Counted from the first letter of the stretch, positions 53,118-63,208 are shown. The stretch: 64,000 nucleotides of DNA from Sulfitobacter sp. EhC04 (GCF_001650875.1 NZ_LXYI01000049.1:1-64000); one strand, 5' to 3'. Program-made: numbers and translations. The notes: a model not told the origin generated them from the letters alone.

Positions 53118-53981
53118 TCATGTCTGGGCCATCGTCTTGCCCAGCGACTGCCGGGTCAGTTTCAGGCCGACAAAGACGATCAGCGACGACAGCCCCAGCA
53201 GCAGAAAACCAAAGGCCGATCCAAGCTCCCAGTTGAAGCGGGTGATGAACTGGCTGTAGATCAACCCGGTGAACCACAGGCTGTCCTTCCCGCCCAGCAG
53301 GATCGGGGTCAGGTAATTGCCAAGGCTCAGCATGAACACCACGATGCAGCCCGACACGATGCCCGGCATGGCATGGGGGATCACGATCTCGCGCAGGATG
53401 GCGATGCCGCTGGCCCCCAGGTCATAGCCCGCTTCGATCAGGCTGTCGTCCAGACTGTCCAGTGTCGTGACCAGCGGCACCACCATGAACAGCATCGAAG
53501 TATAGACCAGCCCCACCATAATCGCCGCATCGTTGTAGAGCATCTCCACCGGCGCATCGGCCAGCCCGACATATTGCAGCAGGCTTGAGAATATCCCCGT
53601 CTCGCGCAGCAGGATCATCCAGCCGAATGTGCGCACCAATTCGCTGACCCAGAACGGGATCAGGCACATCAGGAACAGCGTGGTCTTGCTGCGCCCGCGC
53701 GTCAGCTTGGCGATGTAATAGGCGATGGGAAAGCCGATCAGCAGGGTCAGCACGGTCGACGCAACCGACATATAGGCCGTGCGCGCGAAAGTGTTCCAAT
53801 ACAGCGGTTCGTTGAAGAATACCGCATAATTGGCAAAGCTGGTCTCATATTCCCGCACCCCCACCTTTTCGCGCAGGGATACGATGAACATGCCCACATG
53901 CGGCAGGATGATCAGCGTCACCAGCCACAGTAGCAGCGGGGCCAGCAGCAGGTAGAATGTCAGTTTCGACCGGTCAGCCAT
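53118..53981 (-). CDS. ABC transporter permease, PotB type (second system)
   Basis: The start at 53981 (MADRSKLTFYLLLAPLLL) overlaps the ATPase gene by 8 bp; the longer frame is the ATPase shadow. The 287-aa permease has six helices and EAA loop LIEAGYDLGASGIAILREIVIPHAMPG. Companion of the permease at 52253. Confidence 0.92.
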   Translation of the reverse strand: MADRSKLTFYLLLAPLLLWLVTLIILPHVGMFIVSLREKVGVREYETSFANYAVFFNEPLYWNTFARTAYMSVASTVLTLLIGFPIAYYIAKLTRGRSKTTLFLMCLIPFWVSELVRTFGWMILLRETGIFSSLLQYVGLADAPVEMLYNDAAIMVGLVYTSMLFMVVPLVTTLDSLDDSLIEAGYDLGASGIAILREIVIPHAMPGIVSGCIVVFMLSLGNYLTPILLGGKDSLWFTGLIYSQFITRFNWELGSAFGFLLLGLSSLIVFVGLKLTRQSLGKTMAQT

Positions 53982-55068
53982 CGGCATAGACCCGCGTCTG
54001 GTCGGGGCTCCAGCAGAAATGAACGGCATCACCCTGTTGCAGGTCGCGGAATTCGCCGGTCTGCGGCAAGGCCACGCTGATCTCTGCGCCGCTCTGCCCG
54101 TCGCGCAGCAACACCTGCGAATTGGCCCCGTTGAACAGCACGCTTTGCACCGTCCCCTCGCCTGCGTTGCCGGTTGCATCTTGCGGCGCCCGCGACAGGC
54201 GCACCGCTTCGGGCCGGACAAACACCTGCGCCGCTGTGCCCCTGGCCAGCCCCTGCCCCGCCGCGACACCCGTCAGCATCCTGCCCGCGTCGGTCCGCAG
54301 GGTCAGCGTGCCGTCGCCGGTCTCCTCGACCGTGGCGGCAAACCTGTTCGCCTCGCCCACGAAACCGGCCACAAAAGCCGTTTGCGGTTCATAATACAGC
54401 TCTTTCGCCGTACCGACCTGTTCGAACACGCCCCTGTTCATCACCGCGATCTGGTCGGACATCACCAGCGCCTCGGACTGGTCATGGGTGATATAGACAA
54501 AGGTGGTGTTGAACTCCGACTGCAACTGCTTGAGCTCGATCTTCATATGCTCGCGCAGCTTCAGGTCCAGCGCGCCCAAGGGTTCGTCCAGCAACAGCAC
54601 ATCCGGCTCCAGCACCATGCAGCGGGCGATGGCGACGCGCTGTTTCTGGCCACCCGACAGCGAGCTGACAGCGCGGTCCGCGACCCCGCCAAGGCCCACA
54701 CGCTCCAACACCCGCTCGACCTGTTTCTTGACATCGGTCTTGTTCACCCCGCGCTGGCGCAACCCGAAACCGACATTGGCCCCGATGTTCATCATCGGGA
54801 ACAGCGCAAGGTGCTGAAACACCATCGACACGGGCCGCTTGTTCGGCGGCACATCCACCACCGACCGCCCCTTGATCAGCAGATCACCGCTGGTGGGTTT
54901 CTGGAACCCCGCGATCATCCGCAGCAGCGTGGTCTTGCCACAGCCTGACGGCCCGAGGATGGAGAAAAACTTGCCCTGCGGGACGGCGAAACTGACGTTG
55001 TCCACCGCCCTGAAATCATCAAAGCTTTTGCAAATGTCGCGGCATTCGAGGTCGGGGGTTTCGGACAT
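53974..55068 (-). CDS. ABC transporter ATP-binding protein, PotA type (second system)
   Basis: A 364-aa ATPase with Walker A GPSGCGKTT, signature LSGGQKQRVAIAR, Walker B VLLLDEPLGALD, switch ITHDQSEA, and a C-terminal TOBE region (VFVRPEAVRLSRAP). It drives the permeases that follow. Confidence 0.94.
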   Translation of the reverse strand: MSETPDLECRDICKSFDDFRAVDNVSFAVPQGKFFSILGPSGCGKTTLLRMIAGFQKPTSGDLLIKGRSVVDVPPNKRPVSMVFQHLALFPMMNIGANVGFGLRQRGVNKTDVKKQVERVLERVGLGGVADRAVSSLSGGQKQRVAIARCMVLEPDVLLLDEPLGALDLKLREHMKIELKQLQSEFNTTFVYITHDQSEALVMSDQIAVMNRGVFEQVGTAKELYYEPQTAFVAGFVGEANRFAATVEETGDGTLTLRTDAGRMLTGVAAGQGLARGTAAQVFVRPEAVRLSRAPQDATGNAGEGTVQSVLFNGANSQVLLRDGQSGAEISVALPQTGEFRDLQQGDAVHFCWSPDQTRVYADG

Positions 55069-55134
55069 AGGAGGGCCTTCAATAAAATCGGGAAGCGCGG
55101 ATGCCGCGCTCCCCCTGCATCACGTCAAGGCCGT

Positions 55135-56184
55135 TCAATTGGCCGCGTTGATCCGGTCAAGTGCGGCACCTTCCAGCGCCTCAAGGCCCGCCGGGACCGT
55201 CGGATACCACTTGATGTTGTCGATGGCCTCCTGCGGGAAGCTGGCCTGATACTTGGCCTTCAGCGCGTCATCGACACCTGCATCACCCCCCTGCGAGGCC
55301 GTGAAGTTGCCCGCCGAAGCGGTGATCATCGCCGCAATTTCCGGCTTCATCACAAAATTGATCCAGGCATAGGCCGCATCATCTGCCCGCCCCCGTGCCG
55401 GCAGAACAAAGGTGTCGATCCACCCCAGCGCCCCCGATGTGGGCGCGACAAAGGTGATGTCCTTGTTGTCGTCGTTCAGCTGCCAGCCGCCGGTGTCCCA
55501 GGCCATCGAGGCGACAACCTCGCCTGAGCGCAGCAGGTTCTTCAACTCGTCCCCGCCATCCCAATAGGTTTTGACGTTGGGCTTGCATTCGACCAGCTTG
55601 GCCTCGACCTGATCTAGGATGTCCTTATAGGCCGCCTCGTCGCCATAGGCCGCGAAGGGGTCCAGACCCATCGCATAGGCGAAACCGATCAGGGTCGGGC
55701 GCTTCAGGCGGTAAGACACCTTGCCCGCCACATCGGCATTGCACAGGTCGGTGTAATCCTTCACGTCGCCCGCCATCGCGGTGTTCACCACCAGCCCGGA
55801 GGTGCCCCAGACATGCGGCACGGCATAGACTTCACCCTCAACAGTGGTGTTGCCTTTGGTCGCTTCCAGCATCGATGGGATAAACAGCGCAGTGTCGATC
55901 CTGGACATGTCCAGCGGCTTGTAGATGCCAAATTCCGCCTGCGGGCCCGCGATCCGGTCCTGGCTGGGCTGGGCAAGGTCGAACCCGCCGCCATTGGTCG
56001 CGCGCAGCTTGGCGATCATTTCCTCGTTGTTGGATTTGGTGACCTCGACGGTATGGCCGGTTTCGGCCTCGAACATCTCGATCACGTTCTCGGGCGCATA
56101 GCCGCCCCAGGTCAAAAGGCGCAGCGTGTCCGCCTGCGCGGCAGAGCAGAGCGCCAGGGCGGCAACGGTTGTCAGGATGGTTTT
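55135..56184 (-). CDS. ABC substrate-binding protein, PotD type (second system)
   Basis: The start at 56184 is preceded by GGAG and begins a signal peptide ending in AQA-DT. The 349-aa receptor has LRLLTWGGYAPENVIEMFE, VPHVWGTSGLVVNT and MAWDTGGWQLND, a spermidine/putrescine-type fold. The ligand is probably a polyamine or related cation. First gene of the operon; no nearby catabolic genes indicate the substrate. Confidence 0.92.
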   Translation of the reverse strand, partial: KTILTTVAALALCSAAQADTLRLLTWGGYAPENVIEMFEAETGHTVEVTKSNNEEMIAKLRATNGGGFDLAQPSQDRIAGPQAEFGIYKPLDMSRIDTALFIPSMLEATKGNTTVEGEVYAVPHVWGTSGLVVNTAMAGDVKDYTDLCNADVAGKVSYRLKRPTLIGFAYAMGLDPFAAYGDEAAYKDILDQVEAKLVECKPNVKTYWDGGDELKNLLRSGEVVASMAWDTGGWQLNDDNKDITFVAPTSGALGWIDTFVLPARGRADDAAYAWINFVMKPEIAAMITASAGNFTASQGGDAGVDDALKAKYQASFPQEAIDNIKWYPTVPAGLEALEGAALDRINAAN

Positions 56185-56297
56185 CATGATTTTCTCCAAA
56201 TTGTGCCGGTGCGGTCAGGCCGCGCCGGGCTTCCTGGTTCGTAGTGTTCACATATGACAGCGGTGTGACACACGATGGGTTCTCAATGGTGCCATGA

Positions 56298-57299
56298 TCA
56301 GCACCGTCTGCCACCCGTGTCAAAGAATATCCGATCCGCGTCCTGCCATTCGAGATGCACCGCCGCACCTTCCGCCGGCATCGGGACAGAGGCATCCTGC
56401 CGCACCGTGGCGCGCGTGCCGTCCGCAAGATCCACATGCACCAGCGTTTCCGCCCCCAATGCTTCGTTGTAAATCACTCTGGCCGGGGTGCCCTGCCCCG
56501 CCAGCGTCAGGTTCTCGGGCCGGATGCCAAGGGTCTTTGCGTCCGCAGGCGCGTCAGCCGCCATCGCGGCGGGCAGGAAATTCATCGGCGGCGAGCCGAT
56601 GAAACCGGCAACGAATTCGGTCTGCGGGTTGGCGTAGACCTCCAGCGGCTCGCCGATCTGGTCCGCGCGGCCCGCGTTCATCACGATCATCCGGTCGGCC
56701 AGCGTCATCGCCTCCACCTGATCATGCGTGACGTAAAGCGATGTCACCCCCAAGCGACGCTGCAACTGCTTGATCTCCAGCCGCATCTGCACGCGCAGCT
56801 TGGCATCCAGGTTGGACAGCGGTTCGTCAAACAGAAACACCGAAGGCTTGCGCACGATGGCCCGGCCCATGGCCACGCGCTGGCGCTGCCCACCAGAAAG
56901 CTCTCGCGGCCGCCGCGTCAGGTAATCCCCCAGCTGCAAAAGCGTCGCCGCCTCCTGCACCCGCTCCGCGATTTCCGCCTTGGGCGTCCCCGCGATCTTC
57001 AGCCCATAGGCCATATTGTCGAAGACCGACATATGCGGATAAAGCGCGTAGTTCTGGAACACCATGGCGATGTCCCGCTCCATCGGTTCGCGGTCGTTCA
57101 CCCGCGCGCCGCCGATCTGAACCTCGCCCGCCGTCACCGTCTCCAGCCCCGCCACCATGCGCAGCAGCGTGGACTTGCCACAGCCAGACGGCCCGACGAT
57201 CACGATGAACTCGCCGTCCTCGATCTCCATGTCGATGCCGTGAATCACGTCGGTCTTGCCGAATGTCTTCTTGATGCCCTTCAGGCTGACTGTCGCCAT
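56298..57299 (-). CDS. ugpC: sn-Glycerol-3-phosphate ABC transporter ATP-binding protein
   Basis: A 333-aa ATPase of the MalK/UgpC group with Walker [10 protein letters not shown], signature [15 protein letters not shown], Walker [17 protein letters not shown], and a C-terminal regulatory/TOBE domain ([10 protein letters not shown]). It is last in the ugp gene order, 3 bp after ugpE. Confidence 0.93.
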   Translation of the reverse strand: MATVSLKGIKKTFGKTDVIHGIDMEIEDGEFIVIVGPSGCGKSTLLRMVAGLETVTAGEVQIGGARVNDREPMERDIAMVFQNYALYPHMSVFDNMAYGLKIAGTPKAEIAERVQEAATLLQLGDYLTRRPRELSGGQRQRVAMGRAIVRKPSVFLFDEPLSNLDAKLRVQMRLEIKQLQRRLGVTSLYVTHDQVEAMTLADRMIVMNAGRADQIGEPLEVYANPQTEFVAGFIGSPPMNFLPAAMAADAPADAKTLGIRPENLTLAGQGTPARVIYNEALGAETLVHVDLADGTRATVRQDASVPMPAEGAAVHLEWQDADRIFFDTGGRRC

Positions 57300-57302
57300 G
57301 TG

Positions 57303-58148
57303 TTATTTCTCACTGTCTACCAGACCGCGAATGAACAGCTTTTGCATGCTGATCACCACGATCACCGGCGGGATCATCGCCAGGATGGAAGTTGCCATGA
57401 TCACCGGCCAGTCGGCAATGTCGTCGCCGCTGGGGAACATCTGCTTGATGCCCATGACGATGGTGTTCATCGACGGATCGGTCGTGATCAGCAGCGGCCA
57501 GAGGTACTGGTTCCAGCCATAGATGAACAGGATCACAAAAAGCGCGGCGATGTTGGTCCGGCTCATCGGCAACAGGATGTCCCAGAAGAACCGCATCGGC
57601 CCTGCCCCGTCGACCCGCGCCGCCTCTGCCAACTCGTCCGGCACGGTCATAAAGAACTGGCGGAACAGGAAGGTCGCCGTGGCGCTGGCGATCAGCGGAA
57701 AGATCAGCCCCGAATAGCTGTTGAGCATCCCGAAATTCGCGACCACCTCATAGGTCGGCACAATCCGCACCTCGACGGGCAACATCAGCGTCAGGAAGAT
57801 CAGCCAGAAAAACAGCCGCCGCCCCGGAAACTTGAAATAAACAATGGCGAATGCCGACAGCAGCGAGATCACGATCTTGCCGATGGTGATCCCCAGGGCC
57901 ATGATCAGCGAATTCAACATCATCATCGCCACCGGCGCATTGACGCCCGCCACCAGCGCCTTGCGGTAATTCTCGAAAAAGTGGTCACCGGGCAGCAGCG
58001 GCATCGGCGGCTTTACGATTTCCGGCTGCGCCACGGTCGAGGCGACAAAGGCCAGCCAGATTGGAAAAAAGATGAACAGCAGCCCGATGATCAGCCCCAG
58101 ATGGGTCATCCAGTACCCTGCCCCGCGTCTTTCAACCATGCCCGCCAT
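57303..58148 (-). CDS. ugpE: sn-Glycerol-3-phosphate ABC transporter permease
   Basis: A 281-aa permease with six helices and EAA loop [24 protein letters not shown]. The segment [28 protein letters not shown] is a strong UgpE signature. It pairs with UgpA; the start overlaps the ugpA stop by one base. Confidence 0.95.
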   Translation of the reverse strand: MAGMVERRGAGYWMTHLGLIIGLLFIFFPIWLAFVASTVAQPEIVKPPMPLLPGDHFFENYRKALVAGVNAPVAMMMLNSLIMALGITIGKIVISLLSAFAIVYFKFPGRRLFFWLIFLTLMLPVEVRIVPTYEVVANFGMLNSYSGLIFPLIASATATFLFRQFFMTVPDELAEAARVDGAGPMRFFWDILLPMSRTNIAALFVILFIYGWNQYLWPLLITTDPSMNTIVMGIKQMFPSGDDIADWPVIMATSILAMIPPVIVVISMQKLFIRGLVDSEK

Positions 58149-59029
58149 CAGTAATGCACCCGCCGCTCGATGAATTTGAACTGCACGATGGTCAGCGCCC
58201 CCACGATCACCAGCAGGATCACCGATTGCGCGGCGGAAGACCCCAGGTCCTGCCCCACAAACCCATCCTTGTAGACCTTGTAGACAAGGATCGTCGTCGA
58301 TTGCTGCGGCCCGCCGCTGGTGATGGTGTGGATCACGCCGAAGGTCTCGAAAAAGGCATAGACGATGTTGACCACCAGCAGAAAGAAGGTCGTCGGCGAC
58401 AGCAGCGGCCAGACAATGGTGCGAAACCGGGTCCAGAACCGCGCGCCATCAATCGCCGCCGCCTCGATCACGCTGCGGGGAATGGCCTGTAGCCCCGCAA
58501 GGAAGAACAGGAAATTATAACTGATCCGCCCCCAGGCCGATGCGACAACAACAAGCCCCATCGCCTCTTCCCCGTTCAACACATGGTTCCAGTCATATCC
58601 CAGCATGCCCAGATACCAGGTCACCACCCCCACGCGGGTGTTGAACATGAACAGCCACAACACACCGGCAACGGCGGGTGCCACGGCATAGGGCCAGATC
58701 AGCAGCGTGCGGTACACGCCCGACCCCTTGATCAGCCGGTCCGCCAGAACGGCAAGATACAGCGCCACCCCCATCGACACGACGGTCACGGCGATTGAGA
58801 ATACCGCTGTGGTGACAAAGCTCGCCCGGTAATAGGCATTGCCCAGCAGGTATTCGAAATTGCCCAGCCCCACATATTGCATGGACAAGCCAAAGGGGTC
58901 GGGAATGAACAGCGACTGCCAGATCGCCTGCCCCGCCGGATAGAAGAAAAAGACGGCCGTCACCACCATCTGTGGCAAGACCAGCAGCAGGGGCAGCCAG
59001 ATGCCCTTGAAGGTGACGCGCTTTTCCAT
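58148..59029 (-). CDS. ugpA: sn-Glycerol-3-phosphate ABC transporter permease
   Basis: The start at 59029 ([20 protein letters not shown]) gives 293 aa. It has six helices and EAA loop [26 protein letters not shown], with [22 protein letters not shown] near the C-terminus. It is separated from ugpB by a toxin-antitoxin pair on the other strand, so it may need its own promoter in 59030-59080. Confidence 0.94.
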   Translation of the reverse strand: MEKRVTFKGIWLPLLLVLPQMVVTAVFFFYPAGQAIWQSLFIPDPFGLSMQYVGLGNFEYLLGNAYYRASFVTTAVFSIAVTVVSMGVALYLAVLADRLIKGSGVYRTLLIWPYAVAPAVAGVLWLFMFNTRVGVVTWYLGMLGYDWNHVLNGEEAMGLVVVASAWGRISYNFLFFLAGLQAIPRSVIEAAAIDGARFWTRFRTIVWPLLSPTTFFLLVVNIVYAFFETFGVIHTITSGGPQQSTTILVYKVYKDGFVGQDLGSSAAQSVILLVIVGALTIVQFKFIERRVHY

Positions 59030-59080
59030 CACTTGACTCCGGTGCGACTGAGTAGCACTTTGAGGAAAAGGAGTTCCGCC

Positions 59081-59356
59081 ATGACCGTCAAGATTTCCGT
59101 CTCCATTTCCGATCAACAGGCCGAATACGCCCGCAAACAGGTGGCCGAGGGCCGGTTTTCATCAACCTCCGCCGTGATCCAGCAGGCGCTGGAGGCCAAG
59201 CGCCGCGAAGACGAGGCATACGAGGCATGGAAATCAGGGTTCTTCCAGACGCTCGATAAGCGCGCAAACGAGCCAACCATTTCAGGTGAAGAGTTCGAAA
59301 ACCGCGTGGCTGCAATGCTTGCTCGGAAAAGGCAGAAGTATGGCCTGGACGGTTGA
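59081..59356 (+). CDS. ParD-like type II antitoxin
   Basis: A 91-aa antitoxin (ATG 59081 behind GGAG) with a ribbon-helix-helix N-terminus ([40 protein letters not shown]) and an acidic/charged C-terminal tail that would wrap the toxin. It overlaps the toxin gene by 17 bp. The upstream reading is the ugpA shadow. Confidence 0.88.
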   Translation: MTVKISVSISDQQAEYARKQVAEGRFSSTSAVIQQALEAKRREDEAYEAWKSGFFQTLDKRANEPTISGEEFENRVAAMLARKRQKYGLDG

Positions 59357-59693
59357 ATTTCGTCCATCGGCCGAGAGCGATATCGCAGTCATATTCGATC
59401 ATCTGGTTCAGTCGCATCTCGATTTTGGCCATGACACCGCATCTGCAGTCTCTCTGGCAAGCGGGCGCATCAATTCCATTGTCCAGAACCGCCAACGGAT
59501 CGCTATCGCACCGGAACGCGGCGGCCGCATCTTCAGCAATAATCGCACATACCGCCACCTTACCATCGAACGAACGATCTACTGGTTCACCCTCGACGAG
59601 GTGAGCCAGATCATCCAGATCGAGGCGATCTTTCACGGTGGACAGGATCATCTGCAACACATGCTTGCACGGCTGACCGGGAAGGAGCGCTGA
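59340..59693 (+). CDS. ParE/RelE-like type II toxin
   Basis: A 117-aa ParE-superfamily protein ([19 protein letters not shown], then IYWFTLDEVSQIIQIEAIFHGGQD) with the GRIFSNNRTYRHLTIERTIY strand pattern. ParE members inhibit gyrase; others cleave mRNA. It ends 18 bp before the convergent ugpB 3' end. The length is a little over the usual ~95 aa. Confidence 0.87.
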   Translation: MAWTVEFRPSAESDIAVIFDHLVQSHLDFGHDTASAVSLASGRINSIVQNRQRIAIAPERGGRIFSNNRTYRHLTIERTIYWFTLDEVSQIIQIEAIFHGGQDHLQHMLARLTGKER

Positions 59694-59710
59694 GCCCCTC
59701 CCCGCCCGCT

Positions 59711-61021
59711 TCAGCGGTTGGCCTGCTCAAAGCGGCGCAGCAACTCGTCGCCGCGCGCCTTCGCACTGTCAAGCGCGGCTTGCGCGTCCTTGTCACCGGC
59801 CCAGACGGCTTCCAGTTCCTCATCGATGATGCCGCGGATCTGGTCAAAGGACCCCAGCCGCAGACCCTTGGAATTCTCCGTCGGCGCATTGGTGGTCATC
59901 TGTGTGACCGCAATGTCGGTGCCTGGGTTCGCCTCATAGAAACCCTGCTCGCGGGTCAGATCGGCAGCCGCCTGGGTGATTGGCAGATAACCGGTGTCCT
60001 GATGCCACTTTGCCTGAATCTCGGGCGAGGACAGGAAATTCAGGAAGGCCGCAACGCCCTCGTATTCCTCATCCGACTGACCGGCCATCACCCAAAGCGA
60101 TGCCCCCCCGATGATGGTGTTCTGCGGCGCGCCTTCGACATCCGACCAATAGGGCAGCGGGCGCACTTCGAATTCGAAAGTGGCTTCGGACTTGATCCCG
60201 GCATAGCCGGCAGAGCTTTCGGTAAAGAGCGCACATTCACCGCTGCGGAAGTTCGCGCCACCCTCGTTGCGACGGCCGGTGTAGATGAACTTGCCGTCCT
60301 TGGCCCATTGGCCCATCGTCTCGACGTGTTTGACCTGCACCGGACCGTTCAGCGACAGCTCGGTATCGACCCCGGCAAAACCATTGGCTTGCGTGGCGAA
60401 GGGCACGTCGTGATAGGCGCTGAGGTTTTCCAGATGGATCCAGCTTTGCCATGCGGTGACCAGCGGGCAGTCATTGCCCGACGCCTTGAGCGTGTCCAGC
60501 ACCTCACCCACTTGTTCCCAGGTGCTCAGATCCACATCGGGGTCAATGTCAGCCGCCGCCAGCGCGTCACGGTTGACCCACAACACCGGCGTCGAAGAGT
60601 TGAAAGGCAATGACAGCATATCGCCGTCGCTGCTGGTATAGTAGCCCTTGACCGATCCGATGAAACCATCGGGATCGAAATCCGCCCCGGCATCCGCCAT
60701 CACCTCATAAACCGGCTTGATCGCGCCCTTGGCGGCCATCATCGTTGCGGTGCCGACTTCGAACACCATCAGGATGTCCGGCTGTTCGCCCGCGCGGAAC
60801 GCGGCGATGCCTGCGTTCAGGGTCTCGGAATAATTGCCCTTGTGGGTCGCGGTCACGACATAATCGGACTGTGCGTTGTTGAAGGTTTCGACCTGCTCCG
60901 CCACCAGCTCGCCCAGACGGCCGGTGAAGGCGTGCCAGAACTCGACCTCGGTTTGCGCCATGGCAGGTGCTGCCGCCATCATGGCTGCAACGCTGGCCAT
61001 CATCGTGTTTCGCATCTTCAT
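59711..61021 (-). CDS. ugpB: sn-Glycerol-3-phosphate-binding protein
   Basis: The start at 61021 follows GGGAGAATCCAA and a signal peptide ends near AMAQ. The 436-aa receptor contains strong UgpB segments: VEFWHAFTGRLGELV, DILMVFEVGTATMMAAKGAIKP, PFNSSTPVLWVNRDAL, NTIIGGASLWVMAGQ, WHQDTGYLPIT and KGLRLGSFDQIRGIIDEELE. It supplies organic phosphate; a candidate Pho box lies 106 bp upstream. Confidence 0.96.
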   Translation of the reverse strand: MKMRNTMMASVAAMMAAAPAMAQTEVEFWHAFTGRLGELVAEQVETFNNAQSDYVVTATHKGNYSETLNAGIAAFRAGEQPDILMVFEVGTATMMAAKGAIKPVYEVMADAGADFDPDGFIGSVKGYYTSSDGDMLSLPFNSSTPVLWVNRDALAAADIDPDVDLSTWEQVGEVLDTLKASGNDCPLVTAWQSWIHLENLSAYHDVPFATQANGFAGVDTELSLNGPVQVKHVETMGQWAKDGKFIYTGRRNEGGANFRSGECALFTESSAGYAGIKSEATFEFEVRPLPYWSDVEGAPQNTIIGGASLWVMAGQSDEEYEGVAAFLNFLSSPEIQAKWHQDTGYLPITQAAADLTREQGFYEANPGTDIAVTQMTTNAPTENSKGLRLGSFDQIRGIIDEELEAVWAGDKDAQAALDSAKARGDELLRRFEQANR

Positions 61022-61126
61022 TTGGATTCTCCCCCTCTGGATTTTCATCGCCAGCGTAGTGGGTCACAACCTGTGCTGGCAACACATCATTCATGTTTCA
61101 CGCGCGGCGAGGTATCCTCCTGTTCC

Positions 61127-61144
61127 GTAACGAATTTATGACGG
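61127..61144 (-). promoter_or_regulatory. Candidate Pho box upstream of ugpB
   Basis: On the minus strand CCGTCATAAATTCGTTAC matches the general Pho-box pattern CTGTCAT-n4-CTGTCAC at most positions, with a further TTTGCATAAA half-site one 11-bp step upstream. This fits PhoB control of ugp under phosphate limitation. Confidence 0.6.
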
Positions 61145-61204
61145 TTTATGCAAAGCCAGTAGAGTCTCTCTGGCCACCGGGAACACCCTCGACCGGACAT
61201 AACG

Positions 61205-61360
61205 CGCAAGCCGGGCCATCGCCTGCCCGGGGTGGGCGATACTGACCTCTGTCCATGCCACTTGATTTCTCAGCCATGGCGATACCTCTCAGAGTATCAC
61301 CCAGCCTCACCAAATCGCCCGCCCGACCGGCGGGCAGGCGATGGCCCGGCGCCTTCGGCT
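61205..61360. repeat. Inverted GC-rich hairpin pair in the ugpB / Na-Pi intergenic region
   Basis: GCCGGGCCATCGCCTGCCC (61210-61228) and its exact reverse complement (61332-61350) are 103 bp apart. Further complementary pieces (GGTGGGCGATACT and AGTATCACCCA) lie between. Each arm alone also folds as a short hairpin. The rest of 61145-61482 is non-coding. Confidence 0.6.
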
Positions 61361-61482
61361 TGTTCCGGGCTTTGGCGTAAGACCGCCCCGTCCCGCTCAC
61401 CGGCCCTTGACCCATCCCGCGCCCAAGGTCCGGTCTGGGTCGCTTTCGCATGGCATCCAACATAGCTGACGCATCTGGCCTA

Positions 61483-61500
61483 TCGTTACAAACCTGTTAC
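61483..61500 (+). promoter_or_regulatory. Candidate Pho box upstream of the Na/Pi cotransporter
   Basis: TCGTTACAAACCTGTTAC shows two TGTTAC-like half-sites 11 bp apart, in Pho-box arrangement, 49 bp before the TTG start codon. It parallels the box in front of ugpB. Confidence 0.55.
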
Positions 61501-61549
61501 ATACCGGTTCCGGGCACCTTCGCTCCCCCCGATCATCGAAAGAACGACC

Positions 61550-63208
61550 TTGCAAGAACCCGCACTCCTTTCCTTCCTGCTCCATATCGCCGGGGCTGCC
61601 GCGCTGCTGATCTGGTCGGTGCGGTTGGTCCGCACCGGGGTCGAGCGCGCCTTTGCCACCCAGCTGCGCCAGTCGCTGCGCCGCGCCTCCGGCAACCGGA
61701 TGCTGGCGGCAGGCACCGGCACCCTGGCAGCGGTATTCCTGCAAAGCTCCACCGCCGTGGCGGTGCTGGTCGCCAATTTCGTCGCCAAGGGCAGCCTGAT
61801 CCCCGCCATCGGGCTGGCCATCCTGCTGGGTGCCGACCTCGGTTCTGCCATCGTGTCGCAACTGCTGCTGATCCGGCAGTCCTTCCTGATCCCGCTGTTG
61901 CTGCTGGCCGGTGTCGCGCTGTTCCTGCGCGGGCGGTCGGGCACCCTGCGCCAGACCGGGCGCATCCTGATCGGACTGGCGCTGATCTTTCTGTCGCTGG
62001 ACATGATCCGCGACGCCACTGCCCCGATGGTCGACAGCACCGGCACGCAGGCGGTCATGGCCTACCTAGGGCGCGATATCTTTTCCGCCTTCGCGGTGGG
62101 CGCGCTGTTTGCCTGGGCGGTGCATTCCAGCGTCGCGGCGGTGCTGCTGTTCGTGACCCTTGCCGCGCAATCGCTGCTGCCGGTCGAAGGTGCCGCCGCC
62201 ATGGTGCTGGGGGCCAACCTGGGCGGCGGGTTCATCGCCTATGTCCTCACGCTTGCCTCCCCCGCCCCGGCGCGGCAGATGATCTGCGCCAACCTGATGC
62301 TGCGCGGCGGTGGTGCGGTGCTGTTGCTGCTGGTCCTGTCCCAACAGCCGGATCTGCTGCACTATCTGGGGGCCAACGCCAGCCGCCAGGCGATCAACCT
62401 GCATCTGGCCTTCAACGCGGCACTGGCGGTGGCGGCCCTCGGGCTGATCCACCCGCTGTCCGCGCTCAGCGCGAAACTGGTCACAAGCGCTGCCGACAAG
62501 GAGGCCACCACGCTGGCAGAGATCAGCGCACTGGACCCGAACGCCATGGACCGCCCCGGCCGGGGCCTCGATTCCGCCGCGCGTGAACTTCTCAGGATGG
62601 GTCAAAAGATCGAAGGGATGCTGAATGCCACCGGCCCCCTCTATGACAACTGGGACAGCGCCGCCGCCTCTGCGATCCGGGACCAGGACAAGGCGATCAA
62701 ATCCATACACTTCGAGATCAAGCTTTACCTGGCCCAGCTTGGCCGCGCCGGGCTGGACGAGGATCTGGGCAAGCGGTCGATGGAACTGGCGGGCATCTCG
62801 ACCGCGCTCGAAGCGGCCTCAGACACCATCGTACGCAGCCTGCTGACACTGGCCAAACGCCGCGACAGCGAACGCGTCGCGTTTTCCGATGTCGGGCGCG
62901 AAGAGATCAGCAATTTCATGGACCGCGTGCAGGGCAATGTCCATCTGGCGCTGAACGTCATGATGAACCAGAACCCGGCAGGGGCGCGCGACCTTGTCGA
63001 AGCCAAGGAAAAGGTCCGCGCGGTGGAACAAAAGCTGCAACGCAACCACCTTGGCAGGCTGCGCGAGGGTCTGGCCGAAAGCATCGAAACCAGCAGCATC
63101 CATCAGGAAACCCTGCGCTCGCTCAAGCAGATCAACACGGCATTTTCCATGGTCGGCTATCCGATCCTGGCCCGCACCGGCGACCTGCTGAAAAGCCGCC
63201 TGAGCTGA
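61550..63208 (+). CDS. Na/Pi cotransporter family protein with PhoU-like domain
   Basis: A 552-aa membrane protein starting with TTG. Two Na/Pi cotransport repeats are visible, with LQSSTAVAVLVANFVAKG (near 65) and HSSVAAVLLFVTLAAQS (near 205), across eight or more helices. The soluble C-terminal ~220 residues are PhoU-like helical bundles (KAIKSIHFEIKLYLAQLG, ALEAASDTIVRSLL). It moves inorganic phosphate with sodium, or senses it, and with ugp forms a phosphate-acquisition region. Confidence 0.92.
   Translation: MQEPALLSFLLHIAGAAALLIWSVRLVRTGVERAFATQLRQSLRRASGNRMLAAGTGTLAAVFLQSSTAVAVLVANFVAKGSLIPAIGLAILLGADLGSAIVSQLLLIRQSFLIPLLLLAGVALFLRGRSGTLRQTGRILIGLALIFLSLDMIRDATAPMVDSTGTQAVMAYLGRDIFSAFAVGALFAWAVHSSVAAVLLFVTLAAQSLLPVEGAAAMVLGANLGGGFIAYVLTLASPAPARQMICANLMLRGGGAVLLLLVLSQQPDLLHYLGANASRQAINLHLAFNAALAVAALGLIHPLSALSAKLVTSAADKEATTLAEISALDPNAMDRPGRGLDSAARELLRMGQKIEGMLNATGPLYDNWDSAAASAIRDQDKAIKSIHFEIKLYLAQLGRAGLDEDLGKRSMELAGISTALEAASDTIVRSLLTLAKRRDSERVAFSDVGREEISNFMDRVQGNVHLALNVMMNQNPAGARDLVEAKEKVRAVEQKLQRNHLGRLREGLAESIETSSIHQETLRSLKQINTAFSMVGYPILARTGDLLKSRLS

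Noticed and set aside
56355-58154. 599-aa open frame antisense to ugpC and ugpE
   Set aside because: It is the reverse shadow of two clearly identified GC-rich genes. Its protein is low-complexity His/Arg/Gln-rich, with no domain.
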